In this document: positions 44,426 through 52,039 of the stretch, in pieces
Numbering within the stretch: position 1 is the first letter of the stretch
Layout: every line of letters begins with the position of its first letter
Notes under the pieces: generated by a model
Database searches by the model: none
Told to the model about the DNA's origin: nothing
Seen by the model: only the letters and a program-made list of their open reading frames with translations
Translations under genes and position numbers: made by a program
Assembly (NCBI GenBank): GCA_009773375.1
Contig: WRPH01000004.1
Location: 62,001-126,000 of the forward strand
DNA: 64,000 bases
Direction of reading: 5' to 3'
From: Paracoccaceae bacterium
GTDB lineage: Bacteria > Pseudomonadota > Alphaproteobacteria > Rhodobacterales > Rhodobacteraceae

Positions 44426-44590
44426 TCAGGATTCCGCTTGGTCATCGTTCTGGATACCGTGGCGCTGATCCCAAAAAGAAATGCGACCTTCTTCCACCTT
44501 AAACCCGATATCCATGACAGGATGCCGGACTCCATGCGCCCGTTCGAGGATTGCGCCGATGCGCTGCAACTCCTCCCCCACATCCGCCAT
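44426..44590 (-). CDS. Possible small protein, unknown
   Basis: 54 codons: MADVGEELQRIGAILERAHG, ending in EGRISFWDQRHGIQNDD and four further residues. The residue mix looks like a real protein. AGGA lies four bases before the ATG. The frame also stays open upstream, through the hairpin after the acidic-protein gene, so it could be the end of a longer, decayed gene. I recognise no family. It would be read with, or just after, the acidic-protein gene upstream on the same strand. Confidence 0.4.
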   Translation of the reverse strand: MADVGEELQRIGAILERAHGVRHPVMDIGFKVEEGRISFWDQRHGIQNDDQAES

Positions 44591-44623
44591 TGTATCCTGT
44601 TTCTGAGCACCTTCCCTGACGCG

Positions 44624-44656
44624 CAGGCGAAGACGGAGTGGTGTCTTCGCCTGCTC
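44624..44656 (-). terminator. Hairpin after the acidic-protein gene
   Basis: GCAGGCGAAGAC and GTCTTCGCCTGC are perfectly complementary across an eight-base loop, a few bases after the stop of the acidic-protein gene. No T-tract follows, so termination is likely but not certain. Confidence 0.6.
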
Positions 44657-44661
44657 AGGTT

Positions 44662-45567
44662 TCAGAACACGTCCATTTCGAAAGCATCCGTTGGCTCTTC
44701 GTCTTCAGGCATGATGATTTCGTCATCGGGCGGCAGGCTCAGCGCCGCCATCAGGTCCAAGGTGCCATCTTCGTCGGCCGCACCCTCGAAAGCGCCGTCC
44801 TCGACCGCCTGATCGTAGGCATCCAGCAGTTCGTCGGTGCTTTGCCAGCCACCTTCGGGAGCGTCGAGGCGGTAGACCTCTTGCAGATTGCCTTCTGCGT
44901 CGTTGGTATAGAAACCGACCCCTTGCAACTCCGTCACGTCGCCGCCCAGTTCATTGACGTAATGCGTCACATAGTTGTCGAAAGTCGGCTCTGTACCCTC
45001 TGGCAGGAAAGGAACGTTGAAATCGTTCGGAACCGGTTCTTCGGCCGCAATAAAGACGCCGCCCTGCGGGAAACCGTTATCATCAAACGCTTCGCCAAAG
45101 AACACCTTCTCGAAGGTCGGTTCTTCCTCGGGCTCTTCGGGAGGCGTTTCTTCGGAGATTGCTTTGATTGAGCCTTCTGGGGTCGACGTCGACGTCGCGC
45201 GGATGCCGAAGAAGTCGATTTCATCAAGGCTTTGAATGTCCAGCTCGATCGTGAGCGTGTTACCTTCGGAAACGTAAGTTTCTTTGTCTGTTCCGTCGGT
45301 TCCGAGTCCGGGATCGCTCAGTTTGACAGCACTGTCCCACTGCACGTTTTCCTCGTAGTGCGAGCCGTTCATGTTGAGCGGGCCCTTCAAGCTTTTGCTA
45401 TCACCGGAAAAATCGTCGTCTCCGAAGTAGATGGCATTCACATCCATCGCGCCTTCGGTCGTGGTGATATCGGCCAGAAACGCACCAGTGTCCGGGTCTT
45501 GATACACCGTGACAGTATACGACAGCCCTTCGGCATTATAAGTGAACGTTCTAGAGTGATCGGTCAT
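44662..45567 (-). CDS. Acidic cysteine-free protein, possibly secreted by a type I system
   Basis: 301 residues, very rich in Asp and Glu, with no cysteine and no signal peptide. The first half looks beta-rich (YTVTVYQDPDTGAFLADITT, YVSEGNTLTIELDIQSLDEI). A PPEEPEEEP hinge near residue 140 divides it from a second half with repeated acidic patches. The end, PTDAFEMDVF, has the acidic-plus-hydrophobic tail common to type I secretion substrates, although no GGxGxD calcium repeats are seen. I recognise no family. Base composition here and in the 400 bases upstream is less GC-rich than in the neighbours, which suggests acquisition. Start MTDHSRT follows a purine-rich stretch. Confidence 0.75.
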   Translation of the reverse strand: MTDHSRTFTYNAEGLSYTVTVYQDPDTGAFLADITTTEGAMDVNAIYFGDDDFSGDSKSLKGPLNMNGSHYEENVQWDSAVKLSDPGLGTDGTDKETYVSEGNTLTIELDIQSLDEIDFFGIRATSTSTPEGSIKAISEETPPEEPEEEPTFEKVFFGEAFDDNGFPQGGVFIAAEEPVPNDFNVPFLPEGTEPTFDNYVTHYVNELGGDVTELQGVGFYTNDAEGNLQEVYRLDAPEGGWQSTDELLDAYDQAVEDGAFEGAADEDGTLDLMAALSLPPDDEIIMPEDEEPTDAFEMDVF

Positions 45568-46037
45568 TGTCTTTTTCCCATTCGTGCAAGCAGAAAGAGG
45601 ACTTAAGGAAGCGAAAAACCGCACCTCGGAGCGTTTTTAAGGCACCATTAAAGCGCCTTGCACTATTCTCATTATTACCATTTTTCTGCCATATTTAAAG
45701 AAAAAGCAGATCGGGTCGCGGAAACTCACTGTTTCCAACGATGTTGCCAAATGTTCCTGTCCTGGGGCCACAGGCTCCGTTGGGGGGAGTTATCGAGAGG
45801 ACCGAGCGAGCGTCTTCATGGCCTGAGAGGCATCGTTCAGTAACAGAACATGCCATCGCACGCCTTGGAGGTCTGCTTCTAGGCCGAATGGCAGCAGAGG
45901 GCTCTTTTCTACTCCCCCCTCCCCTAACGTCACCCGAAAATCTGACGTGACGTTACATTTACGTTAACGTCAAGCACTCTACTATGCTGGGGCGAACCAC
46001 CCCATTTATGCGGCATGCCCTTTGCCGTGAGAGTGCC
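45568..46037. other. AT-richer intergenic region upstream of the LiuR-like gene
   Basis: 470 bases with no credible gene. The part nearest the acidic-protein gene (45640-45760) is strikingly AT-rich for this window and probably carries its promoter. The distal end (45920-45975) has several ACGT-containing half-sites and one full palindrome, listed separately. Confidence 0.6.
45958..45973. promoter_or_regulatory. LiuR-type operator upstream of the beta-oxidation operon
   Basis: TTTACGTTAACGTCAA is close to the palindromic site known for LiuR, the MerR-type repressor of branched-chain amino acid and fatty acid breakdown in proteobacteria. A second, imperfect copy (TGACGTGACGTTA, 45942-45954) and a TAACGTCA half-site lie just upstream. 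Position, about 65 bases before the MerR start, fits autoregulation and control of the operon. Confidence 0.7.
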
Positions 46038-46454
46038 ATGACCCAAGCTGACCCGCAGATCCAAATTGACATGCTGACCATCCGCGAGATGTGCGACGCT
46101 TACCTCGTGACGCCGCGCACCTTGCGGTTTTATGAGGCAAAGGAGCTGATCTCGCCGGTCCGGCTGGGCAGCAAGCGGCTTTATACCAAGACCGACCGCG
46201 CCCGGTTGCAGTTGATCCTGCGCGGCAAGCGGTTTGGCTTCAGTCTGGAAGATATTCGCCAGCTGCTTGATATGTATAACAGAAATGGCAGCAACGAGGC
46301 GCAGTTGTTGCGCACCTGGCAGTTGGGCCGCGATCGGCTGGCGCAGATGCAGGCGCAGCGGGCGGAGCTTGATGAAGCCATCGCCGAACTGGAAACCCAA
46401 TTGCACGAGGGCGAGGCGACGCTTGCCGCCTTTCGTCGTGCCGCCGCAGAGTAA
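46038..46454 (+). CDS. MerR family regulator, LiuR-like
   Basis: 138 residues. DNA-binding part REMCDAYLVTPRTLRFYEAK and KRLYTKTDRARLQLILRGK, followed by a long coiled coil (AQMQAQRAELDEAIAELETQ). There is no metal or drug-binding domain. Length, operator type and the acyl-CoA dehydrogenase nine bases downstream support a LiuR-like role: repression of the downstream operon, relieved by an acyl-CoA. The start MTQADPQ was chosen over an ATG at 45984, which adds unconserved sequence. Confidence 0.9.
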   Translation: MTQADPQIQIDMLTIREMCDAYLVTPRTLRFYEAKELISPVRLGSKRLYTKTDRARLQLILRGKRFGFSLEDIRQLLDMYNRNGSNEAQLLRTWQLGRDRLAQMQAQRAELDEAIAELETQLHEGEATLAAFRRAAAE

Positions 46455-46463
46455 GGACAGACC

Positions 46464-48236
46464 ATGACCAGCTACACCGCTCCCGTCAAAGACATGCAAT
46501 TCCTGCTGCACGATATGCTGGCCGTTGGCGGCTCGGATGTGCCGGGCTATGCCGATATGGACGCAGGCTTTACCGGGGCGGTGCTGGACGAGGCGGGCAA
46601 GCTGGCCAGTGATCTGCTGGCGCCGCTGAACGCGGTGGGCGACCGGATGGGCTGCGTGCTGGAAAACGGCGTGGTGCGCACGCCGGATGGCTTCAAGGGG
46701 GCGTTCGCGGCATTGAAGGCGGGCGGCTGGACGGCGCTGGACGCTGACCCCGATTATGGCGGGCAGGGGCTGCCCTATCTGATGGCCACCGCGGTGGGCG
46801 AGATTTTCGTGTCTGCCAACATGGCGTTCAACATGTATCAGGGGCTTACCCACGGTGCCTATTCGGCGATCCATGCGCATGGCACGGCAGAGCAGAAGGC
46901 GATGTATCTGCCGAAGATGGTGTCGTGTGACTGGACCGGCACGATGAACCTGACCGAGCCGCATTGCGGCACCGATCTGGGACTGATGCGGACCCGCGCC
47001 GAACCGCAGCCGGATGGCAGCTACAAGATCACCGGCACGAAGATTTTCATCTCGGCGGGCGATCATGATCTGGCTGACAATATCATCCATCTGGTGCTGG
47101 CGAAGGCTCCGGGTGGGGGTGAAGGCACGCGGGGGATTTCGCTGTTCATCGTGCCGAAGTTTTTGGTGAATGCCGATGGCAGCCTGGGCGCGCGCAATGC
47201 GCTGAGCGTTGGCAAGCTGGAACACAAGATGGGCATCAATGGCAGCGCCACCTGCGTGATGAACTATGATGGGGCTGTCGGCTGGCTTTTGGGCGATCTG
47301 CACAAGGGCATGAAGGCGATGTTCACCATGATGAACGAGGCGCGGCTGGGTGTTGGCCTGCAAGGCTATGCCGTGGCCGAAGCCGCCTATCAGAACGCGC
47401 TGGGCTATGCGAAAGACCGCCTGCAAGGCCGCGATGTGACCGGGGTGAAGAATCCGGGCGGCGCGGCGGACCCGCTGATCGTGCATCCCGATATTCGCCG
47501 CAACCTGATGGATCAGAAAAGCTTTGTCGAAGGCGCGCGGGCGTTCACCTTCTGGGCGGCGCATCTGATCGACCGCTCGGTCCGGCAGGGCGATGCGGCT
47601 GCCGAAGGTCTGGTGTCGCTGCTGATTCCAGTGCTGAAGGGCTTTCAGACCGACAAAGGCTTCGAGATGGCCGTGCAGGCGCAGCAGGTCTGGGGCGGGC
47701 ATGGCTATGTCGAAGACAACGGCATGTCGCAGTTTGTCCGCGATGCCCGGATCGCGCAGATCTATGAAGGTGCCAATGGTGTGCAGGCGCTGGATCTGGT
47801 GGGGCGCAAGCTGGCCACCGATGGCGGCAAGCATGTGATGGCGTTCTTTGATCTGGTGAAGGGATTTATAAAGGAAAATGAGGCTGACGCGCGGATGCAG
47901 GCGTTTCTTCCGCCGCTGAAAAACGCCTCGAAAGACTGTCAGGCGGCGGCGATGTACTTCATGCAGCACGCGATGAAAAACCCGAACGCGGCGCTGGCGG
48001 GGTCGTATGATTTCATGACGATGATGGGCCACACCTGCCTTGGCCTGATGTGGGCCAAGATGGCAAAAGCCGCCTATGCCGGGTTGGACGCCGGCGGGGA
48101 TGCCGATTTTCTACAGGCGAAAATCGCGACGGGCCGCTACTATATGGCGCGGCAGTTGCCCGCCACTGCGCTGCATCTGGCCCGGATCGAAAGCGGTGCC
48201 GATCCGGTGATGGCGCTGGCGGCAGAGGCGTTCTAA
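46464..48236 (+). CDS. Acyl-CoA dehydrogenase (large, C-terminal-extended type, DmdC-like)
   Basis: 590 residues. N-terminal, middle and C-terminal acyl-CoA dehydrogenase domains are followed by the extra C-terminal domain found in the ~600-residue group. Features: [37 protein letters not shown], and the catalytic Glu in [20 protein letters not shown]. This group includes DmdC, which oxidises 3-methylmercaptopropionyl-CoA, and general fatty acyl-CoA dehydrogenases; sequence alone does not decide. First enzyme gene of the operon, nine bases after the LiuR-like gene. Confidence 0.93.
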   Translation: MTSYTAPVKDMQFLLHDMLAVGGSDVPGYADMDAGFTGAVLDEAGKLASDLLAPLNAVGDRMGCVLENGVVRTPDGFKGAFAALKAGGWTALDADPDYGGQGLPYLMATAVGEIFVSANMAFNMYQGLTHGAYSAIHAHGTAEQKAMYLPKMVSCDWTGTMNLTEPHCGTDLGLMRTRAEPQPDGSYKITGTKIFISAGDHDLADNIIHLVLAKAPGGGEGTRGISLFIVPKFLVNADGSLGARNALSVGKLEHKMGINGSATCVMNYDGAVGWLLGDLHKGMKAMFTMMNEARLGVGLQGYAVAEAAYQNALGYAKDRLQGRDVTGVKNPGGAADPLIVHPDIRRNLMDQKSFVEGARAFTFWAAHLIDRSVRQGDAAAEGLVSLLIPVLKGFQTDKGFEMAVQAQQVWGGHGYVEDNGMSQFVRDARIAQIYEGANGVQALDLVGRKLATDGGKHVMAFFDLVKGFIKENEADARMQAFLPPLKNASKDCQAAAMYFMQHAMKNPNAALAGSYDFMTMMGHTCLGLMWAKMAKAAYAGLDAGGDADFLQAKIATGRYYMARQLPATALHLARIESGADPVMALAAEAF

Positions 48237-48248
48237 GCTGAGTGCAGG

Positions 48249-48271
48249 AAAATTCTTGAAGGAAGAATTTT
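48249..48271 (+). terminator. Stem-loop after the acyl-CoA dehydrogenase gene
   Basis: Perfect AAAATTCTT/AAGAATTTT stem with loop GAAGG, beginning 12 bases after the stop. The AT-rich stem and following TTTT could cause partial termination or protect the 3' end; the operon seems to continue. Confidence 0.55.
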
Positions 48272-48308
48272 CGCCCCATCCTGACACCGCAGTTCTCCGG
48301 AGATAGCG

Positions 48309-48518
48309 ATGCCCAAACGTTTCCGCCTTACCCGCCGCTTCCCGGTTGCCATGACCGAAGATGGTTACCGCCGCCTGAAAGCCTTCGCCAAAGAGGCTGG
48401 TCTGGATGAGGGCGAAGCGCTGTCGTTCCTGTTTGAGAACTATTCATCTGTGATCAACCACGACAATCTGACCCACCGGCTGCGGTTGTTCAATTCTGAA
48501 TTGGAAGGGCGCAAGTAA
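48309..48518 (+). CDS. Small conserved-looking protein, possible ribbon-helix-helix type
   Basis: 69 residues: KRFRLTRRFPVAMTEDGYRR followed by LKAFAKEAGLDEGEALSFLF. A basic strand followed by two helices resembles Arc/CopG-type ribbon-helix-helix proteins, but I cannot confirm this. GGAGATAGCG is just before the ATG. It lies between the acyl-CoA dehydrogenase and glutathione transferase genes on the same strand. Confidence 0.75.
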   Translation: MPKRFRLTRRFPVAMTEDGYRRLKAFAKEAGLDEGEALSFLFENYSSVINHDNLTHRLRLFNSELEGRK

Positions 48519-48547
48519 CCAAACATGGCACAGTTGGCCCGGCGGGA

Positions 48548-48579
48548 GCCTCCGGCGGGAGTATTTGGGCCAAGATGAA
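48548..48579 (+). repeat. Interspersed repeat, GATGAA-ended subtype
   Basis: GCCTCCGGCGGGAGTATTT then GGGCCAAGATGAA. An inverted partner follows at 48724. Confidence 0.88.
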
Positions 48580-48611
48580 GCGGCACCGCGTGCTCCACCC
48601 TGCGACCCGCT

Positions 48612-48728
48612 TTACGGCTTGGCTATCCGACTGATCGGGCGCAGGGCTTCACCTTGGGTGGCCATCGGCTCTCCAGCCTGTGCCACGCGATAATACTGCC
48701 GGGGAAGGGTTAATAAATCCTTCTTCAT
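48612..48728 (-). CDS. Possible 38-residue protein starting inside a repeat
   Basis: MKKDLLTLPRQYYRVAQAGE, ending in GEALRPISRIAKP. The composition is protein-like and there is little else in the gap. The ATG belongs to the CCAAGATGAA end of the inverted repeat copy, with no separate ribosome site. It may be a decayed gene end. No family recognised. Confidence 0.3.
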   Translation of the reverse strand: MKKDLLTLPRQYYRVAQAGEPMATQGEALRPISRIAKP

Positions 48729-48776
48729 CTTGGCGAAAATACTCTCGGGGGTCCGGGGGTGGAAACCCCCCGGCGT
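48724..48776 (-). repeat. Interspersed repeat, inverted half with GC hairpin
   Basis: TTCATCTTGGCGAAAATACT then GGGGGTCC and a CCGGGGG/CCCCCCGG hairpin. It is the reverse partner of the copy at 48548, about 145 bases away. Confidence 0.85.
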
Positions 48777-48807
48777 TTGATCCGGGCAAGACATGGGGCG
48801 ATTGGAA

Positions 48808-49443
48808 ATGACCGCGACACTGTACTGTTTTGGCGAATCCGGCAACGCCTACAAGGTTGCACTGGCGCTGACCTTCGCCGGGCTGGAGTGGCAGCCGACC
48901 TTTGTGGATTTCTTCAACGGCGGCACCCGGACGCCCGAGTTTCGTGCGCTCAATGAAATGGGCGAGGTGCCGGTGCTGGTGGATGGTGAAACCGTGCTGA
49001 CGCAATCGGGGGTGATCCTCGATTACATCAGCTCGAAAACCGGCAAGCTGGGTGGGCGGTCGGCGGCAGAGCGGCGCGAGGTGCTGCGCTGGTTGTTCTG
49101 GGATAATCACAAGCTGTCGGGCAACGCCGGCACAGCGCGGTTTCTGGCGAATTTCCTGCCCGAGGCCAAGCGTCCGGCTGGGGTTATCCCGTTTCTGCAG
49201 GGCCGCCTGAAAGCCGCTTATACCGTGCTGAATGATCATCTGGCCAATCGGTCCTGGGTGGCGGGCGGGGCGATGACCATCGCGGATCTGTCGTGCTGCG
49301 GCTATCTTTACTACCCCGAGCCGTTTGGCTTTGAGCGCAGCGACTGGCCACATATCGATGCCTGGCTGAGCCGCATTTCAAGCCAGCCGGGTTGGCAACA
49401 CCCCTATGATTTGATGCCCGGCAATCCGTCTGACCGGGCTTAA
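48808..49443 (+). CDS. Glutathione S-transferase family protein
   Basis: 211 residues. An N-terminal thioredoxin-like domain (TATLYCFGESGNAYKVALAL, MGEVPVLVDGETVLTQSGVI with the cis-Pro and the SGVI glutathione contact) is followed by an all-helical C-terminal domain (AAYTVLNDHLANRSWVAGGA, MTIADLSCCGYLYY). The SGN near residue 12 suits a Ser/Cys-type GST. Genes of this type sit in several fatty-acid-oxidation operons of related bacteria; their role there is unproven. An ATG 15 bases upstream is also possible. The thiolase gene follows nine bases after the stop. Confidence 0.9.
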   Translation: MTATLYCFGESGNAYKVALALTFAGLEWQPTFVDFFNGGTRTPEFRALNEMGEVPVLVDGETVLTQSGVILDYISSKTGKLGGRSAAERREVLRWLFWDNHKLSGNAGTARFLANFLPEAKRPAGVIPFLQGRLKAAYTVLNDHLANRSWVAGGAMTIADLSCCGYLYYPEPFGFERSDWPHIDAWLSRISSQPGWQHPYDLMPGNPSDRA

Positions 49444-49452
49444 GGAGGCAGC

Positions 49453-50664
49453 ATGACCGACGCTTTTATCTACGACGCCGTCCGTTCGCCGCGCGGCAAG
49501 GGCCGCCCGGATGGGGCTTTGCACGAGCTGACCTCGGTGGCGCTTTCGGCAAAAATCCTCAATGCAATCAAGGCGCGCAGCGGGCTGTCCGGCCATGCGG
49601 TTGAAGACGTGATCTGGGGCAATGTCACCCAGGTGGGCGAGCAGGGCGGCTGTCTGGCGCGCTCGGCGGTGCTGGCGTCTGATTTGGATGAAAGCATTCC
49701 GGGGCTGGCGATCAACCGGTTTTGCGCCTCGGGGATGGAGGCGGTCAATCTGGCTGCCAATCAGGTGAAGGGTGGCGCGGGTGCTGGCTATATCGCGGGT
49801 GGGGTCGAGATGATGGGCCGGGTTGCGATGGGCAGCGATGGTGCTGCGATTGCGGTTGATCCCGGTCTGGCGATGAAGACCTATTTCGTCCCGCAAGGGG
49901 TTTCGGCCGATCTGATTGCCACGGAATATGGCTTTACCCGCGAGATGGCCGATGCCTTGGCGGTGGAAAGTCAGGCACGCGCGGCGGCGGCATGGGCGGA
50001 TAATCGCTTTGCCAGGTCCATCGTTGCGATCACCGATCAGAACGGTCTGACTATTCTGGACCGCGATGAATACATGCGCCCCGGCACCGACATGGCGACG
50101 CTGGGCGCGTTGAAGCCTGCCTTCAAGGACATGGGCGAAACCATGCCCGGCTTTGATAAGGTGGCGTTGATGAAATATCCGCATCTGGAGCGGATCAGCC
50201 ATATTCACCATGCTGGCAACTCCAGCGGTATCGTCGATGGCGCGGCGGCGATCCTGATCGGCAATGCCGAATTTGGCCGCGCGCATGGGCTGACCCCGCG
50301 GGCGCGGATCAGGGCGACGGCGAAGATCGGCACTGACCCCACGATCATGCTGACCGGGCCGGTGCCGGTGACGCAAAAGATCCTGCGCGAAGCGGGCATG
50401 GCGATTGGTGACATTGACCTGTTCGAGGTCAATGAGGCGTTTGCCAGCGTCGTGCTGCGGTTTCAGCAGGCGTTCGATGTTGATCCGGCGCGGGTCAACG
50501 TCAATGGCGGCTCGATTGCGATGGGGCATCCGTTGGGCGCGACCGGCGCGATCATCATCGGCACCTTGCTGGATGAATTGGAGCGCACCGGCAAATCCAC
50601 CGGGCTTGCAACGCTGTGCATCGCCTCGGGCATGGGGGCCGCCACCATCATCGAGAGGCTGTGA
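49453..50664 (+). CDS. Acetyl-CoA acetyltransferase / 3-ketoacyl-CoA thiolase
   Basis: 403 residues. Nucleophile Cys91 in INRFCASGMEAVNLAA, the NEAFAS motif, His in GGSIAMGHPLGATGA, and the second Cys in TLCIASGMGAATII: the complete thiolase set. It performs the last thiolytic step of beta-oxidation (FadA-like) in this operon, with the bifunctional enzyme three genes on. AAGGAGGCAGC precedes the ATG. The stop overlaps the next start (TGATG). Confidence 0.95.
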   Translation: MTDAFIYDAVRSPRGKGRPDGALHELTSVALSAKILNAIKARSGLSGHAVEDVIWGNVTQVGEQGGCLARSAVLASDLDESIPGLAINRFCASGMEAVNLAANQVKGGAGAGYIAGGVEMMGRVAMGSDGAAIAVDPGLAMKTYFVPQGVSADLIATEYGFTREMADALAVESQARAAAAWADNRFARSIVAITDQNGLTILDRDEYMRPGTDMATLGALKPAFKDMGETMPGFDKVALMKYPHLERISHIHHAGNSSGIVDGAAAILIGNAEFGRAHGLTPRARIRATAKIGTDPTIMLTGPVPVTQKILREAGMAIGDIDLFEVNEAFASVVLRFQQAFDVDPARVNVNGGSIAMGHPLGATGAIIIGTLLDELERTGKSTGLATLCIASGMGAATIIERL

Positions 50665-51137
50665 TGCCGATCATCGACAAGACCAAGGTGCCGGTTAAAA
50701 CCGGGTCGATCTACCCCGCGCCCTATGCCGCGATGATGGCCGGGCGCAGCAGTTTGCGCTTGGGCGATGCCGGCGGGCTGACGCAGTTCGGCGTCAATCT
50801 GGTGACGCTGCAACCCGGCGCGCTGTCGTCGTTGCGGCATTGGCACGTGGCGGAGGATGAGTTCGTCATGGTCACGGCGGGCGAATGCGTGCTGGTGCAG
50901 GACGCGGGCGAGACTCTGATGCGCGCGGGTGATTGCGCGGCATTTCCGGCGAATGTGCCGGACGGGCATCACTTCATCAATCGCAGCGCAGCGCCGGCCA
51001 GTTTTCTGGTGGTCGGCAGCAAGGCGCGGCGCGAGGTGGCGACCTATTCCGACGTGGATCTGGTGGTGACGATGGAAGCGGGACAGGCGACGTTCACCCA
51101 TAAGGACGGCCGCCCCTATATCGCGCCGGAGGTATGA
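50664..51137 (+). CDS. Cupin domain protein, first of a tandem pair
   Basis: 157 residues with one cupin barrel. Motif 1 is SSLRHWHVAEDEFVMVTAGE (metal ligands HWH and E); motif 2 is FPANVPDGHHFINRS. The end contains FTHKDGRPYIAP. Single-domain cupins of this sort are annotated loosely and may be dioxygenases, isomerases or binding proteins. Coupled to the thiolase by TGATG and to the second cupin by overlap. A metal-dependent role on an acyl- or thio-compound is only a guess. Confidence 0.88.
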   Translation: MPIIDKTKVPVKTGSIYPAPYAAMMAGRSSLRLGDAGGLTQFGVNLVTLQPGALSSLRHWHVAEDEFVMVTAGECVLVQDAGETLMRAGDCAAFPANVPDGHHFINRSAAPASFLVVGSKARREVATYSDVDLVVTMEAGQATFTHKDGRPYIAPEV

Positions 51138-51595
51138 TGCCAAAGATTGCCCTGCCCGCGATTGTGACAGAACCCGGCTATCGCCACCCGGTTTTGGGGG
51201 CGGGGCTTGGGGATTATGCCTGTCAGCTGCTGTCAGACCCCGGCGGGTTGACGCAGTTCGGCGCGTTTATCGAGATTTTGCCACCCGGCTCACGCTCCAG
51301 CTTCCGGCATTGGCATGAGGCTGAGGATGAGATGATCTATCTGCTGGCGGGTGAGCTGGTGCTGATCGAAGACAGCGAAACCCTGTTGCGGGCGGGCGAT
51401 TGCGCGGCATGGCCTGCGGGGCTTGCCTTGGGGCATTGTCTGGAAAACCGTAGCGCTGCCGAGGCGCGCTATCTGGTGATCGGCACGCGCCACCGCGTTG
51501 ATACCATTCACTATCCTGACCACGATCTGATCACCCACAAAGACGGTGCGGCGCGGCGGTATACCCATGCCGATGGCCGCGAAAGGCAGGTTTAG
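51137..51595 (+). CDS. Cupin domain protein, second of a tandem pair
   Basis: 152 residues, paralogous to the preceding gene: both contain GGLTQFG, RHWH-AEDE, LLRAGDCAAWPAG-like and ITHKDG/FTHKDG segments. Cupin motif 1 is SSFRHWHEAEDEMIYLLAGE; motif 2 is WPAGLALGHCLENRS. The ATG at 51137 is four bases from GGAGG, whereas the ATG at 51134 is too close. The two proteins may form a hetero-oligomer. Confidence 0.88.
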   Translation: MPKIALPAIVTEPGYRHPVLGAGLGDYACQLLSDPGGLTQFGAFIEILPPGSRSSFRHWHEAEDEMIYLLAGELVLIEDSETLLRAGDCAAWPAGLALGHCLENRSAAEARYLVIGTRHRVDTIHYPDHDLITHKDGAARRYTHADGRERQV

Positions 51596-52039
51596 ATGCC
51601 CGCGATGAAGCTGCTGCAATCCTATCTGGATCAAATCGGCACGGCGGTTCTGGTGGGCGATTGGGACACCTATCGCGCGCATGTCGAGTTGCCGTTCACC
51701 CTGATCACCGAAACCGCGACGCTGAACGTCGATACCGAGGAAGACCTGCGCAAGGGCTTCGACAGCTTTTACGACATGCTGAAGTTTCAGAAGGTGACCC
51801 AGTATATCCGCTTGGCGGATTCTGCCGTTGACCTCAGTGATACGCTGATTGTGGGCCGCTATGTGTCGCATTTCATCGCCGGGGCGCATCGGATCATTCC
51901 GCCATTCCGGTCCACTATGACGCTGCGCCTGATCGGCAATCGCTGGCGCGCGGTTGCCATCACCAACTCCATCTCGAACATGCAGTGGCCGATACAGGTG
52001 CCGCGCGTGGATCAGCCCCTGAAAGGAGCCGACAAATGA
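51596..52039 (+). CDS. NTF2/SnoaL-like small protein
   Basis: 147 residues. The pattern LLQSYLDQIGTAVLVGDWDT, then YRAHVELPFTLITETAT and later FRSTMTLRLIGNRWRAVAIT suggests the cone-shaped alpha+beta barrel of the NTF2/SnoaL superfamily (an aromatic-lined pocket used for binding or isomerisation). I cannot name a subfamily. It begins at the base after the cupin stop and its stop overlaps the next start (ATGA), so it is part of the coupled unit. Confidence 0.75.
   Translation: MPAMKLLQSYLDQIGTAVLVGDWDTYRAHVELPFTLITETATLNVDTEEDLRKGFDSFYDMLKFQKVTQYIRLADSAVDLSDTLIVGRYVSHFIAGAHRIIPPFRSTMTLRLIGNRWRAVAITNSISNMQWPIQVPRVDQPLKGADK

Noticed and set aside
45930-48032. 700-codon minus-strand open frame
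   Set aside because: Antisense of the acyl-CoA dehydrogenase and MerR genes; the product is a His/Arg/Gln-rich low-complexity string with no recognisable motif.
48249-48271. End of the beta-oxidation operon after the acyl-CoA dehydrogenase gene
   Set aside because: The stem is AT-rich and lacks a long T-tract, and co-directional genes of the same pathway follow, so I kept the operon as one functional group while noting possible partial termination.
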